A stretch of 64,000 nt of DNA from assembly GCF_000219915.2 (NCBI RefSeq), contig NC_017964.1, positions 2,170,001-2,234,000 of the forward strand. The letters are read 5' to 3'. This DNA is from Advenella kashmirensis WT001. Its GTDB lineage: Bacteria > Pseudomonadota > Gammaproteobacteria > Burkholderiales > Burkholderiaceae_B. Shown piece by piece: positions 1-9,922 of this stretch. The notes under the pieces were generated by a model that was not told where the DNA came from, did no database searches, and saw only the letters and a program-made list of their open reading frames with translations. How positions within the stretch are numbered: the first letter of the stretch is position 1; the number at the start of each line of letters is the position of its first letter. A program made the translations under genes and the position numbers.

Positions 1-930
1 AAGGTCACGGTATTTTTGACGCGCCAGTTCATACGCGTGGCAAAGTGATCGATGTAGTTTTCCCCCACCGCCGGCAGCGAATGCACCACATTGATGCCAT
101 AGGATTTCTAATAAATCAGGGTTGCCCACACCTGACAGCTCAAGCAGCTGAGGCGTCTGTATCGACCCTAAACAAAGAAGGGTTTCACGCCCGGCCCGAA
201 CTTCAATCGTTTGCCCAGCACGACGATACACAAGCCCGACGCAACGCGTGCCCTCGAAAATCAGCCGCTCGACATGCGCGCCACTGATGACCTGTAGATT
301 AGAGCGTGACACCGCGGGTTTCAGATAACCATTGAATGCGCTCCACCGTTGACCACGATGTTGTAGCACCTGATAATAGCCCACGCCTTCTTGATCACCA
401 CTGTTGTAATCTGAATTTAAAGGTTGCCCGTCTTCACGCGCGGCCTCCAGAAATGCATCGGATACCGGAAAGCGCTCTTTGACCTCTTCAAGATGCATCG
501 GCCCTGCGTGCCGCGTCCTGCACCGCCTTTCTCGTAATTTTCAAGCTTGATAAAGTACTTCTCAACGTCCTTGAACGCCCACCATGTGCGCCCGCAGCAG
601 CCCAGCCGTCGTAGTCTTGGGGCTGACCGCGCACGTAGATCATGCCGTTAATCAGCGTCGAACCACCCAGGCCTTTCCCCCTGGCACGGAAATCACGCGG
701 TCGTGCGTATTAGGCTCGGGCTCGGTTTGAAAGCGCCAGTTAAATACTGGATTAGTGAGCAACTTACTAAAGCCCGCCGGAATCGAAATCCACATGCTGT
801 TAGCGTCGTTCCCCGCTTCCAGCAACAACACACGATATTTACCATCAGCAGTCAGGCGGTTGGCAAGGATACACCCCGCAGTGCCGCCACCAGCAATGAT
901 GAAGTCGTAATCTGCCCTGTTCTCGTTCAT
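1..930 (-). pseudogene. GMC-family FAD oxidoreductase, choline-dehydrogenase-like; partial and frame-broken
   Basis: The N-terminus (from 930) carries the FAD dinucleotide-binding motif DFIIAGGGTAGC followed by NRL, then LLLEAG, typical of GMC oxidoreductases that oxidise alcohols with FAD. Reading continues in other frames: [16 protein letters not shown] begins after a break near 672, where PGGKAW should read GKGLGG and one base is missing. Further pieces (RWSAFNGYLKP, TQTPQLLELSGVG-like) lie in other frames down to base 1. At least three more breaks are needed, and the gene runs off the left edge. It starts just after the shikimate-dehydrogenase-like gene (stop at 936), so it is the last visible gene of that operon. 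Substrate unknown. Sequence error is more likely than true decay, given the same defect throughout the window. Confidence 0.75.
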
Positions 931-935
931 ACCCG

Positions 936-1735
936 TTACTCAGCATCCACGCCCAGAAACTCAGCCATCAGTGCAATCTGACCGGCCAGCATCGGGGCAC
1001 CGTAGTGAATAGCACAACCTTTGGCTTGCGCTGCCTTGAGCAAGGCGGTGTCGGCAGGCTGCATGATAATTTCGCATACCAGCTGTGTCGGTTCCAGTTT
1101 TGACGTATCAAGCGGCAGTGGATCGCCCTCGGCTAAACCCAGGGATGTGGCATTAACAACCAGATCGTGACCCGACGGATCGGCCGTGCCAACACGCACC
1201 ACGGCATCGGGATAAAGCGATTTGATTCGTTCCAGCAGATCCTGTGCGCGTGCCGTGGTGCGATTGGCGATGGTCAGTTGCGATACCCCGGCCTGCACGA
1301 GCGCGAAACCGATCGCATTCGCTGCCCGCCCGCTCCCGCCAGATAGGCCGATTTACCTTTGATCGCTCTGCCCGCGTCCTTCAGGCCACGCACGAAACCC
1401 TCACCATCGAGCATCGTGGCCACCAATCGGCCATCGGCCTCGCGACGTACCACATTGGCGGCACCGATAAGCCGGGTAGCCTCAGAGGCATCGTCGCACA
1501 ATGCCAGCACCGCCGTCTTGTGCGGTACGGTCACGATCACGCCAAGCAGATTTTCCAGGTTACGCAGACCGTTAACCGTAGCGGTCAGGTGAGCGGGTTT
1601 CGTATGCATGGGCACCAACACGCCGTCATAACCCACAGTCGACAAATGTTCATTCATGCGCTGTGGCGTTTTTACGTGATGAATAGGATCGGCCAAAATG
1701 CCAATCAGCTTGGTGGTACCGGTAATTTCTTTCAT
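936..1735 (-). CDS. Shikimate/quinate dehydrogenase-like protein (frame break near 1337)
   Basis: The N-terminal half (1735 to about 1337) has the shikimate-dehydrogenase substrate fold, with VTVPHKT and the strand KLIGILADPI. The C-terminal half has the NAD(P)-binding part: LAGAGG, IANRTTARA and VNATSLGLAEGDPLP. The halves join if one base is restored after the GGG of GAGG near 1337; the repaired length is 266 aa, normal for AroE-like proteins. A start at 1735 has AAGGAA upstream. It sits between the transketolase genes and the GMC oxidoreductase on one strand. The catabolic setting argues for a paralogue acting on a quinate- or polyol-like compound rather than the biosynthetic aroE; that is inference. 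Confidence 0.8.
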
Positions 1736-1754
1736 GATCTGTATTCCTTACAAA

Positions 1755-2776
1755 TTAGCGCTTGCGCAATTGCTCGAGAGCCACCTGTTCAATACCGGCC
1801 GCATCCAGTTTGTAATGCGCGTAAAGCGTATTTGGCGGCGCAATTAAACTGTATTCATCGTTAATACCGTGACGGAATAGGCGCGTACCCGTTCCCTCAT
1901 CGGCCAGGACTTCGGCAACGGCTGACCCCAGCCCACCCAGCACATTATGCTCTTCGGCCGTGATCAATAATGTAGACTGCGTGGCCGCTTTAATGACTGC
2001 GTCACGGTCCAGCGGCTTGATCGTCGGCATGTCAATCACGCCGACGGAATAACCAGCCGCCGTTAATGCCGTAGCGGCTGCCAGCGCCGCATGCACGGTA
2101 ATACCGCAGGCAATGAGTGTTAAGTCAGTACCTTCCGAATGAACAATGGCACGACCGAATTCAAAGGGCGTACCGTCAGCATACACCTGCGGGTCGCGGC
2201 CACGACCAATACGGAAATAAATGGGCTCTGGCCATGACGCCGACGCTTGATCGCTGCGGCCAGTTGTAGGCCATCAGCGGGCGACACCACCGTCAAGCCG
2301 GCAATCGCACGCATCGTGGAAATATCCTCGGTCGCATGGTGTGACGTACCATAAAAACCCAGGCTAATACCAGTGTGGTGGCCGATAAGCCTGACCGGCA
2401 ATTGCGTATAGGCTACATCCATGCGAATTTGTTCGCAGCACAGCAGTCCCATGAACGACGCAAAGGTGGCGACAAACGGCATATGTCCGCAAGTCGCCAA
2501 CCCGGCAGCGGCAGACACCATGTTTTGTTCAGAGATACCAAACTGCACGTAACGCTCAGGAAACGCGGCAGCAAAACGATTGAGGCCGTTGGAATACTGT
2601 AAATCAGCAGACCCGGCCACAACAGGGTGACCGGCATCGGCCAGTGCAATTAATCCTTCTGACAAATAGTTCAGACCAGGGTTGACGGCATTCAGGGCGC
2701 GATACTGCCACGAATCAGAGGACGTAATTTGTGCGGTATGAGCGCCCGCGTCTGCGGACAGGTGTGATGCAGTCAT
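1755..2776 (-). CDS. Transketolase C-terminal subunit (frame break near 2243)
   Basis: This is the pyrimidine-binding plus C-terminal half of a split, thiamine-diphosphate transketolase. Visible features are the SADLQYSN segment, FGISEQNMVSAAAGLA (the glutamate that activates ThDP), GHHTGISLGFYGTSHHATED, and, after the break, a C-terminal transketolase domain (LITAEEHNVLGGLGSAVAEVL). One missing G near 2243 changes KASASWPEP to KRRRHGQSP; with it restored the protein is 340 aa. The start at 2776 follows the N-terminal subunit's stop directly and has GGGAG upstream. The two subunits should form one enzyme that moves a two-carbon ketol unit; the sugar is unknown. Confidence 0.85.
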
Positions 2777-2777
2777 G

Positions 2778-3635
2778 TTAGATCTCCCTGCTCATAATTT
2801 CTTCGATGGCGGCGGTTGCGTCGTCTGGAGCGAGATAACCCAAATGCCAACCTGGCTCGGTCTCCATGAAAGAGACGCCCTTTCCTTTGACGGTCTTGGC
2901 GATGATGCAGGCGGGTTTTTCGCGCTGCTTGTCGGCTTTCAGGGTACGCAGCAAGGTCGTTAAATCTTGCAGGTTATGGCCGTCGACTTCGTGCACCTCC
3001 CAGCCAAACGCAGCCCATTTTTCCTGTAACGACTCGACGCCCATCACGTCATCCACTTTACCGTCGAGCTGAAAACCGTTGCGATCAACAATGGCAATCA
3101 ACTTGCTCAGTTTGTTGTGAGCCGCAAACAACGCGGCCTCCCACACCTGGCCCTCTTGCATTTCACCATCGCCCAGCATGACGAAGACGTTGAAATCCTG
3201 CTTGTTAAGTCGTCCTCCGACCGCCATCCCAACACCATTGGATAAGGCGTGGCCAATAGAGCCTGAGCTGAAATCAACGCCAGGCACCTTGGTCATGTCG
3301 GGATGATCGCCCAACGGGCTACCCAGTCGGGTATAGCCATTGAGCAGTGATGCGGGAATGAAGTCGTGATCAGCCAAGATGGGGAACAGGCCAACGGCGG
3401 CATGCCCCTTTCCCATCAGGAATCGGTCACGTTCAGGCCAGGCGGGCTCACCCCGCCTGATGTTCATGACGTCGTAATACAGCGCCGCAAATATCTCGGC
3501 GCAGGAAAAGACCGAGCTGTAGTGACCGATCTTTGCGATTTCGATCAAACGGATCGTTTCTAGACGTACAAAGCGGGCTTTGTCACGTAAGACCTGGATC
3601 TCCTCCACGGTCAAAGTCTGAGGCTCATGCGGCAT
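2778..3635 (-). CDS. Transketolase N-terminal subunit
   Basis: 285 aa, intact. It carries the ThDP-binding motif GDGEMQEGQVWEAALFAAH ending in DRNG, the KGHAA histidine segment, and GSIGHALSNGVGMA, all diagnostic of the N-terminal half of split transketolases. It is the first gene of the minus-strand operon transketolase N, transketolase C, shikimate-dehydrogenase-like, GMC oxidoreductase. Split transketolases outside the pentose-phosphate locus often serve catabolism of unusual sugars such as apiose or related ketoses, but nothing here fixes the substrate. The divergent promoter region with the GntR gene contains a 13-bp AT-rich palindrome (3658-3670), a likely operator. Confidence 0.9.
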   Translation of the reverse strand: MPHEPQTLTVEEIQVLRDKARFVRLETIRLIEIAKIGHYSSVFSCAEIFAALYYDVMNIRRGEPAWPERDRFLMGKGHAAVGLFPILADHDFIPASLLNGYTRLGSPLGDHPDMTKVPGVDFSSGSIGHALSNGVGMAVGGRLNKQDFNVFVMLGDGEMQEGQVWEAALFAAHNKLSKLIAIVDRNGFQLDGKVDDVMGVESLQEKWAAFGWEVHEVDGHNLQDLTTLLRTLKADKQREKPACIIAKTVKGKGVSFMETEPGWHLGYLAPDDATAAIEEIMSREI

Positions 3636-3753
3636 AACGCTGTCCTTGTTGTTTAAAATATATGATATATAATATAGCCAATCTGGCGCTTTGTGACAAC
3701 GACAAGATAAAATTCTTTATCGCGTCCGCATCAAGTCACAGCAAACTTACGAC
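3636..3753. promoter_or_regulatory. Divergent promoter region with palindromic operator candidate
   Basis: This intergenic region separates the leftward transketolase operon from the rightward gntR-gldA pair. It holds the 13-bp palindrome ATATATGATATAT at 3658-3670, followed by AATATAG. The same 14-mer AATATATGATATAT recurs at 12126-12139 in front of the ABC transporter operon, again followed by an AATATAG-type tail. A perfect palindrome shared by two promoters beside an FCD-type GntR gene suggests the binding site of that regulator. This is inference from sequence only. Confidence 0.55.
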
Positions 3754-4470
3754 ATGTCTAATCTCAAACCCATTAAAAAAGAAAATCTGTCTGTCCGGGT
3801 CTACAACGAAATCCGCAGTGCGTTGATCGATGGACAGTACGAGCCAGGTGACCGCCTGATCATAGGAGAGCTGGCGCAAGCATTGGGGGTTTCAATCACC
3901 CCAGTTCGCGAAGCGATCTTTCGCTTAATCAGCGAACAGGGTCTGGAGATGCAGGCCGCTACCTCGGTCTATGTCCCCTACGTGAGTTCGGAAAAATTGT
4001 GGGAAATACAACAGATTCGTTTTCACCTTGAAGGCCTGGCCGCATCAGAAGCGGCAAAAAAAATCACCCGCAAGCAGCTTGATACCCTCATCGCCTTGCA
4101 ACGTGATTTCATCGCACACACAGCCTCTGATCCAAAACGCGCCAGCTACTTGAATCGCAAATTTCACTTCGCCATTCTTGAAGCGAGCGGCATGCCTACA
4201 CTGCAAGCGACCGTAGAAGCGTTCTGGGTCGTGACCGGACCCATCCTGAAGATTTTTCACATCAAGACAGCAGGATTGGATTATTCCAGCGATCACCATC
4301 GTCACGAAGCCGTGCTGGCCGCATTTGAAGCGCGCGACTCGGCCGCAGCCACCCGAGCCATCCAGGACGATCTGATGTGGGGCGGTAAGATCATGTTCGA
4401 CTGGCTGGTCGAGAAAGAAAAAGAGCAAGAGCAAAAACCGGCCGTACAGGCCAAACGATTACGCAAGTGA
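3754..4470 (+). CDS. GntR-family transcriptional regulator, FCD subfamily
   Basis: 238 aa. The N-terminal winged helix runs from about residue 10 to 75 (VRVYNEIRSALIDGQYEPGDRL, then LAQALGVSITPVREAIFRL, a classic GntR recognition helix). The C-terminal FCD ligand-binding domain includes FHLEGLAASEAA and the metal-binding type histidine segments NRKFHFAILEASG and DHHRHEAVLAAFEARD. It is encoded 9 bases upstream of the glycerol-dehydrogenase-like gene and divergently from the transketolase operon. It probably represses both until a pathway metabolite binds; the candidate operator is at 3658-3670, with a second copy at 12127-12139. Confidence 0.9.
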   Translation: MSNLKPIKKENLSVRVYNEIRSALIDGQYEPGDRLIIGELAQALGVSITPVREAIFRLISEQGLEMQAATSVYVPYVSSEKLWEIQQIRFHLEGLAASEAAKKITRKQLDTLIALQRDFIAHTASDPKRASYLNRKFHFAILEASGMPTLQATVEAFWVVTGPILKIFHIKTAGLDYSSDHHRHEAVLAAFEARDSAAATRAIQDDLMWGGKIMFDWLVEKEKEQEQKPAVQAKRLRK

Positions 4471-4479
4471 GGAGACAAC

Positions 4480-5550
4480 ATGTTGCGCGTATTTGGAAGC
4501 CCGAGCCGCTATATACAAGGCCCGGACGCTATTGAGGTGCTCGGCCAATCGGCTGCCCTGTTCGGGAGCCAGGCCGCATTGATTATTGATGGTTACGTAC
4601 ATGGCCTGATGGGTGACAAGCTCCATGCGCTATGCAGCGCGCATGGCGTGACCCTGCACGACATGGTGCTCAATAGCGATCTTACGCCGGAGGTCGTTGC
4701 ATCCTTATGCAAGCAGGCGGCCGACGTCGCCCCGACCCTCGTGATTGCCGTCGGCGGTGGCAAATCGCTGGACGCGGGCAAAGCCGTTGCCCGGGCCATG
4801 CATTGCCATCTGATTACCGTGCCGACGGTCGCCTCTAACGATGCGCCCACCAGCAAGAACTACGTTTTGTATGACGCGCATCATCACTTGGTCGCAGTCG
4901 AACATATGCTGTTCAATCCAACCATGGTTCTTGTCGACACCGCACTCATTGCCACAGCCCCCGCGCATTTCTTCCGCGCCGGCTTGGGTGATGCGATCTC
5001 CAAGAAATTCGAAGCCGCCCAGTGTGCCCGCAATGACGGCAGAAATATGTTTGATGCCCGCCCAACGGCGACGGCACAATTGATTGCTGATGGATGCGCC
5101 AGGACGCTGCTTGAATTTGGTGAGGCTGCGCTCGAAGCCGCCGGTACAGGCGTGCCTACGCCGGCTTTCGAGCGCACGGTCGAAGCGTTGATCCTGATGA
5201 GTGGCCTGGGCTTTGAAAGTGGCGGACTCTCGCTGGCACACGCCTTAACGCGCGGGCTGCCACACATCACGGGCGTTGGCCCTGCGCTGCATGGTTTGCA
5301 AGTGGCGGTGGGTTTGCTGGTCCAACTCGATTTGGAAAATCGCGCGGACGATACGCTCGCCGAACTCAGGCAATGGTATGGTCGCGTCGGCTTGCCTACG
5401 ACGCTACGCGAACTGGGTGCAACCAACATTGATCCCGCCCAGATTCAGGAGGCCGCGGCGCTGACGCTCAAAGCGAAACACGCAGCCAATTTTGACTACA
5501 AACTCAGCGTAGCGGATCTTAGCGCTGCGTTACTGCGACACGCAGGCTAG
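4480..5550 (+). CDS. Iron-containing alcohol dehydrogenase, glycerol dehydrogenase-like
   Basis: 356 aa, intact. The nucleotide-binding signature VGGGKSLDAGKAVA (about residues 89-102) and LITVPTVASNDAPTS are typical of GldA-type NAD-dependent dehydrogenases. The metal ligands are expected at Asp in GLGDAISKKFEA, His in SLAHALTRG and His in GPALHGLQVAVG, all visible. It starts at 4480 with AGGAG upstream (GTGAGGAGACAAC) and is translationally close to the GntR gene. In this context it may interconvert a polyol and a ketose feeding the transketolase; the substrate is not determined by sequence. Confidence 0.88.
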   Translation: MLRVFGSPSRYIQGPDAIEVLGQSAALFGSQAALIIDGYVHGLMGDKLHALCSAHGVTLHDMVLNSDLTPEVVASLCKQAADVAPTLVIAVGGGKSLDAGKAVARAMHCHLITVPTVASNDAPTSKNYVLYDAHHHLVAVEHMLFNPTMVLVDTALIATAPAHFFRAGLGDAISKKFEAAQCARNDGRNMFDARPTATAQLIADGCARTLLEFGEAALEAAGTGVPTPAFERTVEALILMSGLGFESGGLSLAHALTRGLPHITGVGPALHGLQVAVGLLVQLDLENRADDTLAELRQWYGRVGLPTTLRELGATNIDPAQIQEAAALTLKAKHAANFDYKLSVADLSAALLRHAG

Positions 5551-5581
5551 TCGCAAAACGCTCAGCAAATCAAATAGAACA

Positions 5582-5613
5582 AGGGCATCACCCATAAAGG
5601 TTGGGGATGCCCT
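5582..5613. terminator. Stem-loop between convergent genes
   Basis: AGGGCATC (5582-5589) pairs with GATGCCCT (5606-5613), extended by CCC/GGG. It lies between the stop of the gldA-like gene and the stop of the convergent SDR gene. There is no clear T-run on either side, so it may be a weak bidirectional terminator or an mRNA-stabilising hairpin. Confidence 0.4.
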
Positions 5614-5646
5614 GCTGGAGGTCGATAGCTGCGCTTTGATGCGCTG

Positions 5647-6414
5647 TTATGTCATAAGCCAGCCGCCCGCGACATCGAGCACTTGTCCCGTCACGAATCG
5701 GGCTTGATCGGAAGCGAAGAAAAGACAGGCATCGGCCACCTCTTCCGGGGTACCTAAGCGCCCTAGCGAGGTCACACGCGTCACCGCATCATTGATCTCC
5801 TGAGGGACTGATTTGAGCAACGGCGTGCTGATACGACCTGGTGCCAGCCCATTAACCGTAATATCAAACTCGCCCAACTCCGCCGCCCAATGACGCGTCA
5901 ATCCCAACAGCCCGGCTTTAGTCGCCGCATAGTGGGCAGCAACAATGTCGCAGTAGGCTTTGCCCGCAACCGAGGACATGTTAATGACTCGACCTGCACG
6001 TTGCTGAACCATATGCGGCGTTGCCAGGTGCGTCATATAAAACACACTATTGAGATTGACGTCGACAACCTTGTCCCACTCAGCAGGCGGCATCTCATAC
6101 ACCCGCAATGCACGACCATTGGTCTTGGGCGAAATGCCCACGTTGTTGACCAGAATGTCGGCACCGCCCAATTCAGCGGTGATCCGTTCATAGGCACGTT
6201 GGCAAGCCTCGAAACTGGACACATCCGCATCCACGAAGGCTACCTTGTGCCCTTCGGCAGCAAGCTGGCTGGCAAACGCATGTCCGCGGGCCTGATCAAC
6301 ATCAATCATGCTCACCTGTGCACCTTGCGCGAGGAAGGTGCGAACAATCGCTGCACCTATCCCCCCTACTGCACCGGTTACGATGGCTGTTTTGCCGGTC
6401 AGTGCCATCGTCAT
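5647..6414 (-). CDS. Short-chain dehydrogenase/reductase (SDR)
   Basis: 255 aa, classical SDR. The cofactor motif TGAVGGIGAAIV is near the N-terminus, NNVGIS replaces NNAG, and the catalytic residues are in INMSSVAGKAYCDIVAAHYAATKAG (Ser, Tyr-x-x-x-Lys). The C-terminus FVTGQVLDVAGGWLMT is typical. Its start overlaps the stop of the quinone oxidoreductase gene by ATGA (6411-6414), so the two are translationally coupled. It is the last gene of the ABC-transporter operon and likely oxidises or reduces the imported compound or a product of it. Confidence 0.88.
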   Translation of the reverse strand: MTMALTGKTAIVTGAVGGIGAAIVRTFLAQGAQVSMIDVDQARGHAFASQLAAEGHKVAFVDADVSSFEACQRAYERITAELGGADILVNNVGISPKTNGRALRVYEMPPAEWDKVVDVNLNSVFYMTHLATPHMVQQRAGRVINMSSVAGKAYCDIVAAHYAATKAGLLGLTRHWAAELGEFDITVNGLAPGRISTPLLKSVPQEINDAVTRVTSLGRLGTPEEVADACLFFASDQARFVTGQVLDVAGGWLMT

Positions 6415-7405
6415 TCGCGCACCTTCAGTACAATTTTGCCAATATGCTGGCTGCTTTCCATGAGGGTATGCGCTTGCGTGGCATCAGCCAATGGAAACTC
6501 GGCATGAATGACAGGCAGGCATTTACCTTGTTCCATCAGCGGCACCACATTCTCGATCAGGGCGGCAGCAATCTTACCCTTGTCTTCGTCGGAACGCGGG
6601 CGTAGCGTCGAGCCAGTGAAGGTCAGTCGCTTGGTCATGACGGGCATGGCATCAATGCTGGTTTTGCTCCCGTTTAAGAATGCAATTTGCACCAGGCGAC
6701 CATCGATCGCCAGACTGCGAATGTTTTTGTTGATGTAATCGTCACCGACCATATCCAGAATAACATCGACACCACGGCCCTGCGTCTCTGCTTTGACAAC
6801 AGCCTCGAAGTCCTCATCCCGATACAGGATAGTGCGTGTAGCGCCCGCCTGCTTGCAGGCATCCGCTTTTGCCTGGTTGCCCACGGTTGTCCAGACGGTC
6901 GCGCCAAATGCCTGCGCCAGTTGAATCGCTGTCAAACCGATACCGCTAGAGCCGCCGTGAATCAGAATGGTCTCCCCTGCTTTGAGTGCACCGCGCTCAA
7001 AAACATTCGTCCACACTGTAAAGTAGTTTTCAGGGATGCATGCAGCAGAGCGCAGATCAACGCCTTTGGGCACAGGCAGGCAATGCCGTTCATCCACGAG
7101 ACAGTACTCAGCGTACCCAGCGCCTGCCGTTAAGGCACAAACCAGATCACCTACTTTTTTACCGGTGACGTCCGGACCCACGGCACAATGGTGCCGGACA
7201 CCTCTAAACCCAGATAAGGTGAGGCTTCAGGCGGTGGCGCGTACAAGCCTGCCCGCTGTAATACCTCGGGGCGATTAACGCCGGCATAGGCCACTTCGAT
7301 TTCGACTTGCCGGCCTGTCGGTGCCTGACGTGCACGCTTGGCGATATGCAAAACTTCCGGGCCGCCGCCCTCTCCATGATCGACAAATCTGAATGTTGCT
7401 GCCAT
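6411..7405 (-). CDS. NADPH:quinone oxidoreductase-like, zinc-independent MDR family (frame break near 7187)
   Basis: The N-terminal GroES-like part includes VAYAGVNRPEVLQRAGLYAPPP and YLGLEVSGTIV. The C-terminal Rossmann part has ETILIHGGSSGIGLTAIQLA and HTLMESSQHIGKIVLKV. This matches the quinone oxidoreductase / PIG3-like branch of medium-chain dehydrogenases, which lack zinc. One missing G near 7187 (VAVGPDVTG reads as VPWVRTSP) splits the gene; restored length is 331 aa. The start at 7405 (MAATFRFVD) is chosen because AAAGGA lies upstream. It is next to livF and overlaps the SDR gene. Confidence 0.82.
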
Positions 7406-7430
7406 CTGATAATCCTTTGATAATGTCATA

Positions 7431-8135
7431 TCAATGTCCTAAATAGGCGCGCTTGACATGGGGGTCATTTAAGAGTTCCTGGCCAGTGCCCGCACGAACA
7501 ATGGTGCCGTTTTCCAGCACGTAACCGCGATCGGCCAGACGCAGCGTTCGGAACACGTTTTGCTCAACCAGTAATACAGTCACACCGTGTGACGTCACGT
7601 TGCGAATAACGTCGAACATCTGCTGTACTAACAAGGGGGACAAGCCAAGCGAGGGCTCGTCAAATACCAGTAATTTTGGATCCGCCATCATACCGCGGGC
7701 GATGGCAACCATCTGCTGCTCTCCGCCCGACAACGAACCCGCAAACTGCGACAAACGCTCTTTGACGCGCGGAAAAATCTGCAGCACTTCATCCAGCTTG
7801 TCTTTCACAATGGGACGAGCAGCACGTTTGTAAGACCCCATCAGGAGATTGTCTTTCACGGTAAAGCTCGGGAAAAGCTGACGCCCTTCAGGAATCATCG
7901 TAATACCGGCATCGACAATTTGCGCGGCCGTATGATTCGTCAGATCGACACCCTCGAACTCAACCGTACCTTCCGTCACGGGAATAGCACCGCAAAGCGC
8001 TTTCAGTGTCGTGGTCTTACCTGCACCATTGGCACCGATCACGGTGACGATCTCTCCCGCATTGACTTCAAAATTCAGGCGATTTAGTACTTGGGTTTTG
8101 CCGTACCCAGACGTCAAGTTTGTTACTTTAAGCAT
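7431..8135 (-). CDS. livF: Branched-chain amino acid-type ABC transporter ATP-binding protein (LivF)
   Basis: 234 aa. Walker A GANGAGKTT, signature LSGGEQQMVAIARG, Walker B LLVFDEPSLGLSP, and the H-loop region typical of LivF. The start overlaps the end of the upstream livM-livG fusion by 8 bases, implying coupling. With LivH, the LivMG fusion and the binding protein it forms a complete high-affinity importer. In this catabolic cluster the substrate may not be an amino acid; LIV-type systems also import aromatic acids, urea and amides. Confidence 0.88.
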   Translation of the reverse strand: MLKVTNLTSGYGKTQVLNRLNFEVNAGEIVTVIGANGAGKTTTLKALCGAIPVTEGTVEFEGVDLTNHTAAQIVDAGITMIPEGRQLFPSFTVKDNLLMGSYKRAARPIVKDKLDEVLQIFPRVKERLSQFAGSLSGGEQQMVAIARGMMADPKLLVFDEPSLGLSPLLVQQMFDVIRNVTSHGVTVLLVEQNVFRTLRLADRGYVLENGTIVRAGTGQELLNDPHVKRAYLGH

Positions 8136-9909
8136 CGTTGTAATCCTTGCCCAGGTACGCTTCGATCACAGCAGGGTTTTCGACAACCTCCTGCGGTGGG
8201 CCACTGACCAGTACAGCACCCTCGTTAATCACAATAATTCGATCAGACAGCGCCATCGTGGCCTGCATCATGTGTTCAATCAGCAAGATCGATACCCCCG
8301 AATCCCGAATGCGACGGATCATCTGAATCGCTTTCTCGATGTCAGTCGGATTCAAACCAGCCATTACCTCGTCAAGCAGCAATACCTTGGGATCTGTGGC
8401 AAGGGCACGGGCGATTTCCAACCGCTTCATACCACCCACTGTCAAATTACGAGCCTCCGTTCCCAGAGCGCTCTCCAGATCCGTTTGCCTGGCAACCCGC
8501 AAGGCAATTCGCTCAGCCTCGTCTCGACTAGAAGTACGAATGAACGCACCGAGCATGATATTTTCAAGTACCGTCAGCCCCGTAAATGGCTTGGCGATCT
8601 GGAACGTACGCCCCATCCCTTTATGTGCCAACTCATTCGGCGTCGTGCACTTGACCCATGTCCCGCTACGATCAAGCAACGTAATCGTGCCTTTATCCTG
8701 CGCCAGAAAGCCCGACAGCAGATTGAATACAGTCGTCTTCCCTGCTCCGTTAGGCCCGATCATGCCCAGGATTTCATTGCGATAAAGCGTCAACGACACA
8801 TCGTTTGTTGCCCGCAAGCCACCGAAATTTTTAAACAGATTCTCTGCTTTCAGCACCGGTGTGCTGCGATCAAGAACATGTTTTTCAGAGGAAACGTCTT
8901 GCGCTTCCGCTTTTGCTGGACGCGTACCCAGATAGGGCAAGCGATTGAGCAATTTTTCGACCATCGGTCCGAAAGCACCCGCTAAGCCACGAGGAATCAC
9001 CAGCACAACAACAACCAGCATCACCCCATAGACTAGACCGTGCATGCCGTTACCCATAGCACTAAGCCAGCCACGTGCCAACTCAGCGATGGGTAGCACG
9101 AGAAACGTCCCGGCAATAGGGCCCGCTACCGTGCCCAGGCCACCAATCAACGCAAACATGGCAATTTGAATCGACAGTTCCAGCGAGAAGGCTGAGCTGG
9201 GATCAACAAACGTAAGATACGTAATATGGAACGTACCAATGATGCTGGTCAGCATGGCCGATATGACTGCTGCCATGATTTTCATATTGGCGGTGTGAAC
9301 ACCCACGGCACGCGCCGCATCTTCGCGCTCACGAATCGCGATCAGGTAATGGCCCATTCTGGATTTGCGAATAAACCAGGATACCCACAGCACGACCAGG
9401 AATATGCCAAAAGCGATAATCACGTAATTGATTTTTTGGCGAAAAACCATCCATGTCCAGCCAATATTCAATGGCAAACTGATACCGCTTGAACCGCCCG
9501 TCCAGCCTTCCTCGTGAATAACGAGTAACCGCACAACTTCAAGAATGGCAATGGTGGATAACGCAAAAAACGGGCCTTTTAATCGCAAGGTTGGGTAACT
9601 GATGACGACCGCGACCAAGCCCGACACCAAGGCTCCGGCAAACATCCCAATCCACGGCGGAATGCCGAAGTTTGCACCCAGCAGCACAGCGGTATAGCCG
9701 CCAATACCGTAAAACACGGCATGACCGAGCGACAATTGGCCCGCGTAGCCACCGACAATATTCCACGCGGTACTCAGCGCAGCGAAAACAAACAGCAAGA
9801 CAAACAGGTTCGTCCAAAAAGACGTACCCATAACCACGGGTACGAGAAACATAACGGCCAGCAAAATGAGGCTGACATAAGCTTTAGGGCTACGAAAATC
9901 CGGAAACAC
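8128..9909 (-). CDS. LivM-LivG fusion: ABC permease plus ATP-binding protein
   Basis: About 593 aa from a GTG start at 9909, chosen because AAGGAGAGAGAC lies just upstream. Residues 1 to about 320 are a LivM-like permease with multiple hydrophobic segments and AIREREDAARAVGV; residues about 345 to 593 are a LivG-like ATPase with GPNGAGKTTVFNLLSG, LTVGGMKRLEIARAL, LLLDEVMAGLNP. Fusions of LivM and LivG are known in Burkholderiales transport operons. The linker (about residues 320-345) is rich in charged residues and shows no frame problem, so the fusion looks genuine, though in this window a missing stop cannot be fully excluded. Confidence 0.85.
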   Translation of the reverse strand: MFPDFRSPKAYVSLILLAVMFLVPVVMGTSFWTNLFVLLFVFAALSTAWNIVGGYAGQLSLGHAVFYGIGGYTAVLLGANFGIPPWIGMFAGALVSGLVAVVISYPTLRLKGPFFALSTIAILEVVRLLVIHEEGWTGGSSGISLPLNIGWTWMVFRQKINYVIIAFGIFLVVLWVSWFIRKSRMGHYLIAIREREDAARAVGVHTANMKIMAAVISAMLTSIIGTFHITYLTFVDPSSAFSLELSIQIAMFALIGGLGTVAGPIAGTFLVLPIAELARGWLSAMGNGMHGLVYGVMLVVVVLVIPRGLAGAFGPMVEKLLNRLPYLGTRPAKAEAQDVSSEKHVLDRSTPVLKAENLFKNFGGLRATNDVSLTLYRNEILGMIGPNGAGKTTVFNLLSGFLAQDKGTITLLDRSGTWVKCTTPNELAHKGMGRTFQIAKPFTGLTVLENIMLGAFIRTSSRDEAERIALRVARQTDLESALGTEARNLTVGGMKRLEIARALATDPKVLLLDEVMAGLNPTDIEKAIQMIRRIRDSGVSILLIEHMMQATMALSDRIIVINEGAVLVSGPPQEVVENPAVIEAYLGKDYNDA

Positions 9910-9922
9910 GTCTCTCTCCTTA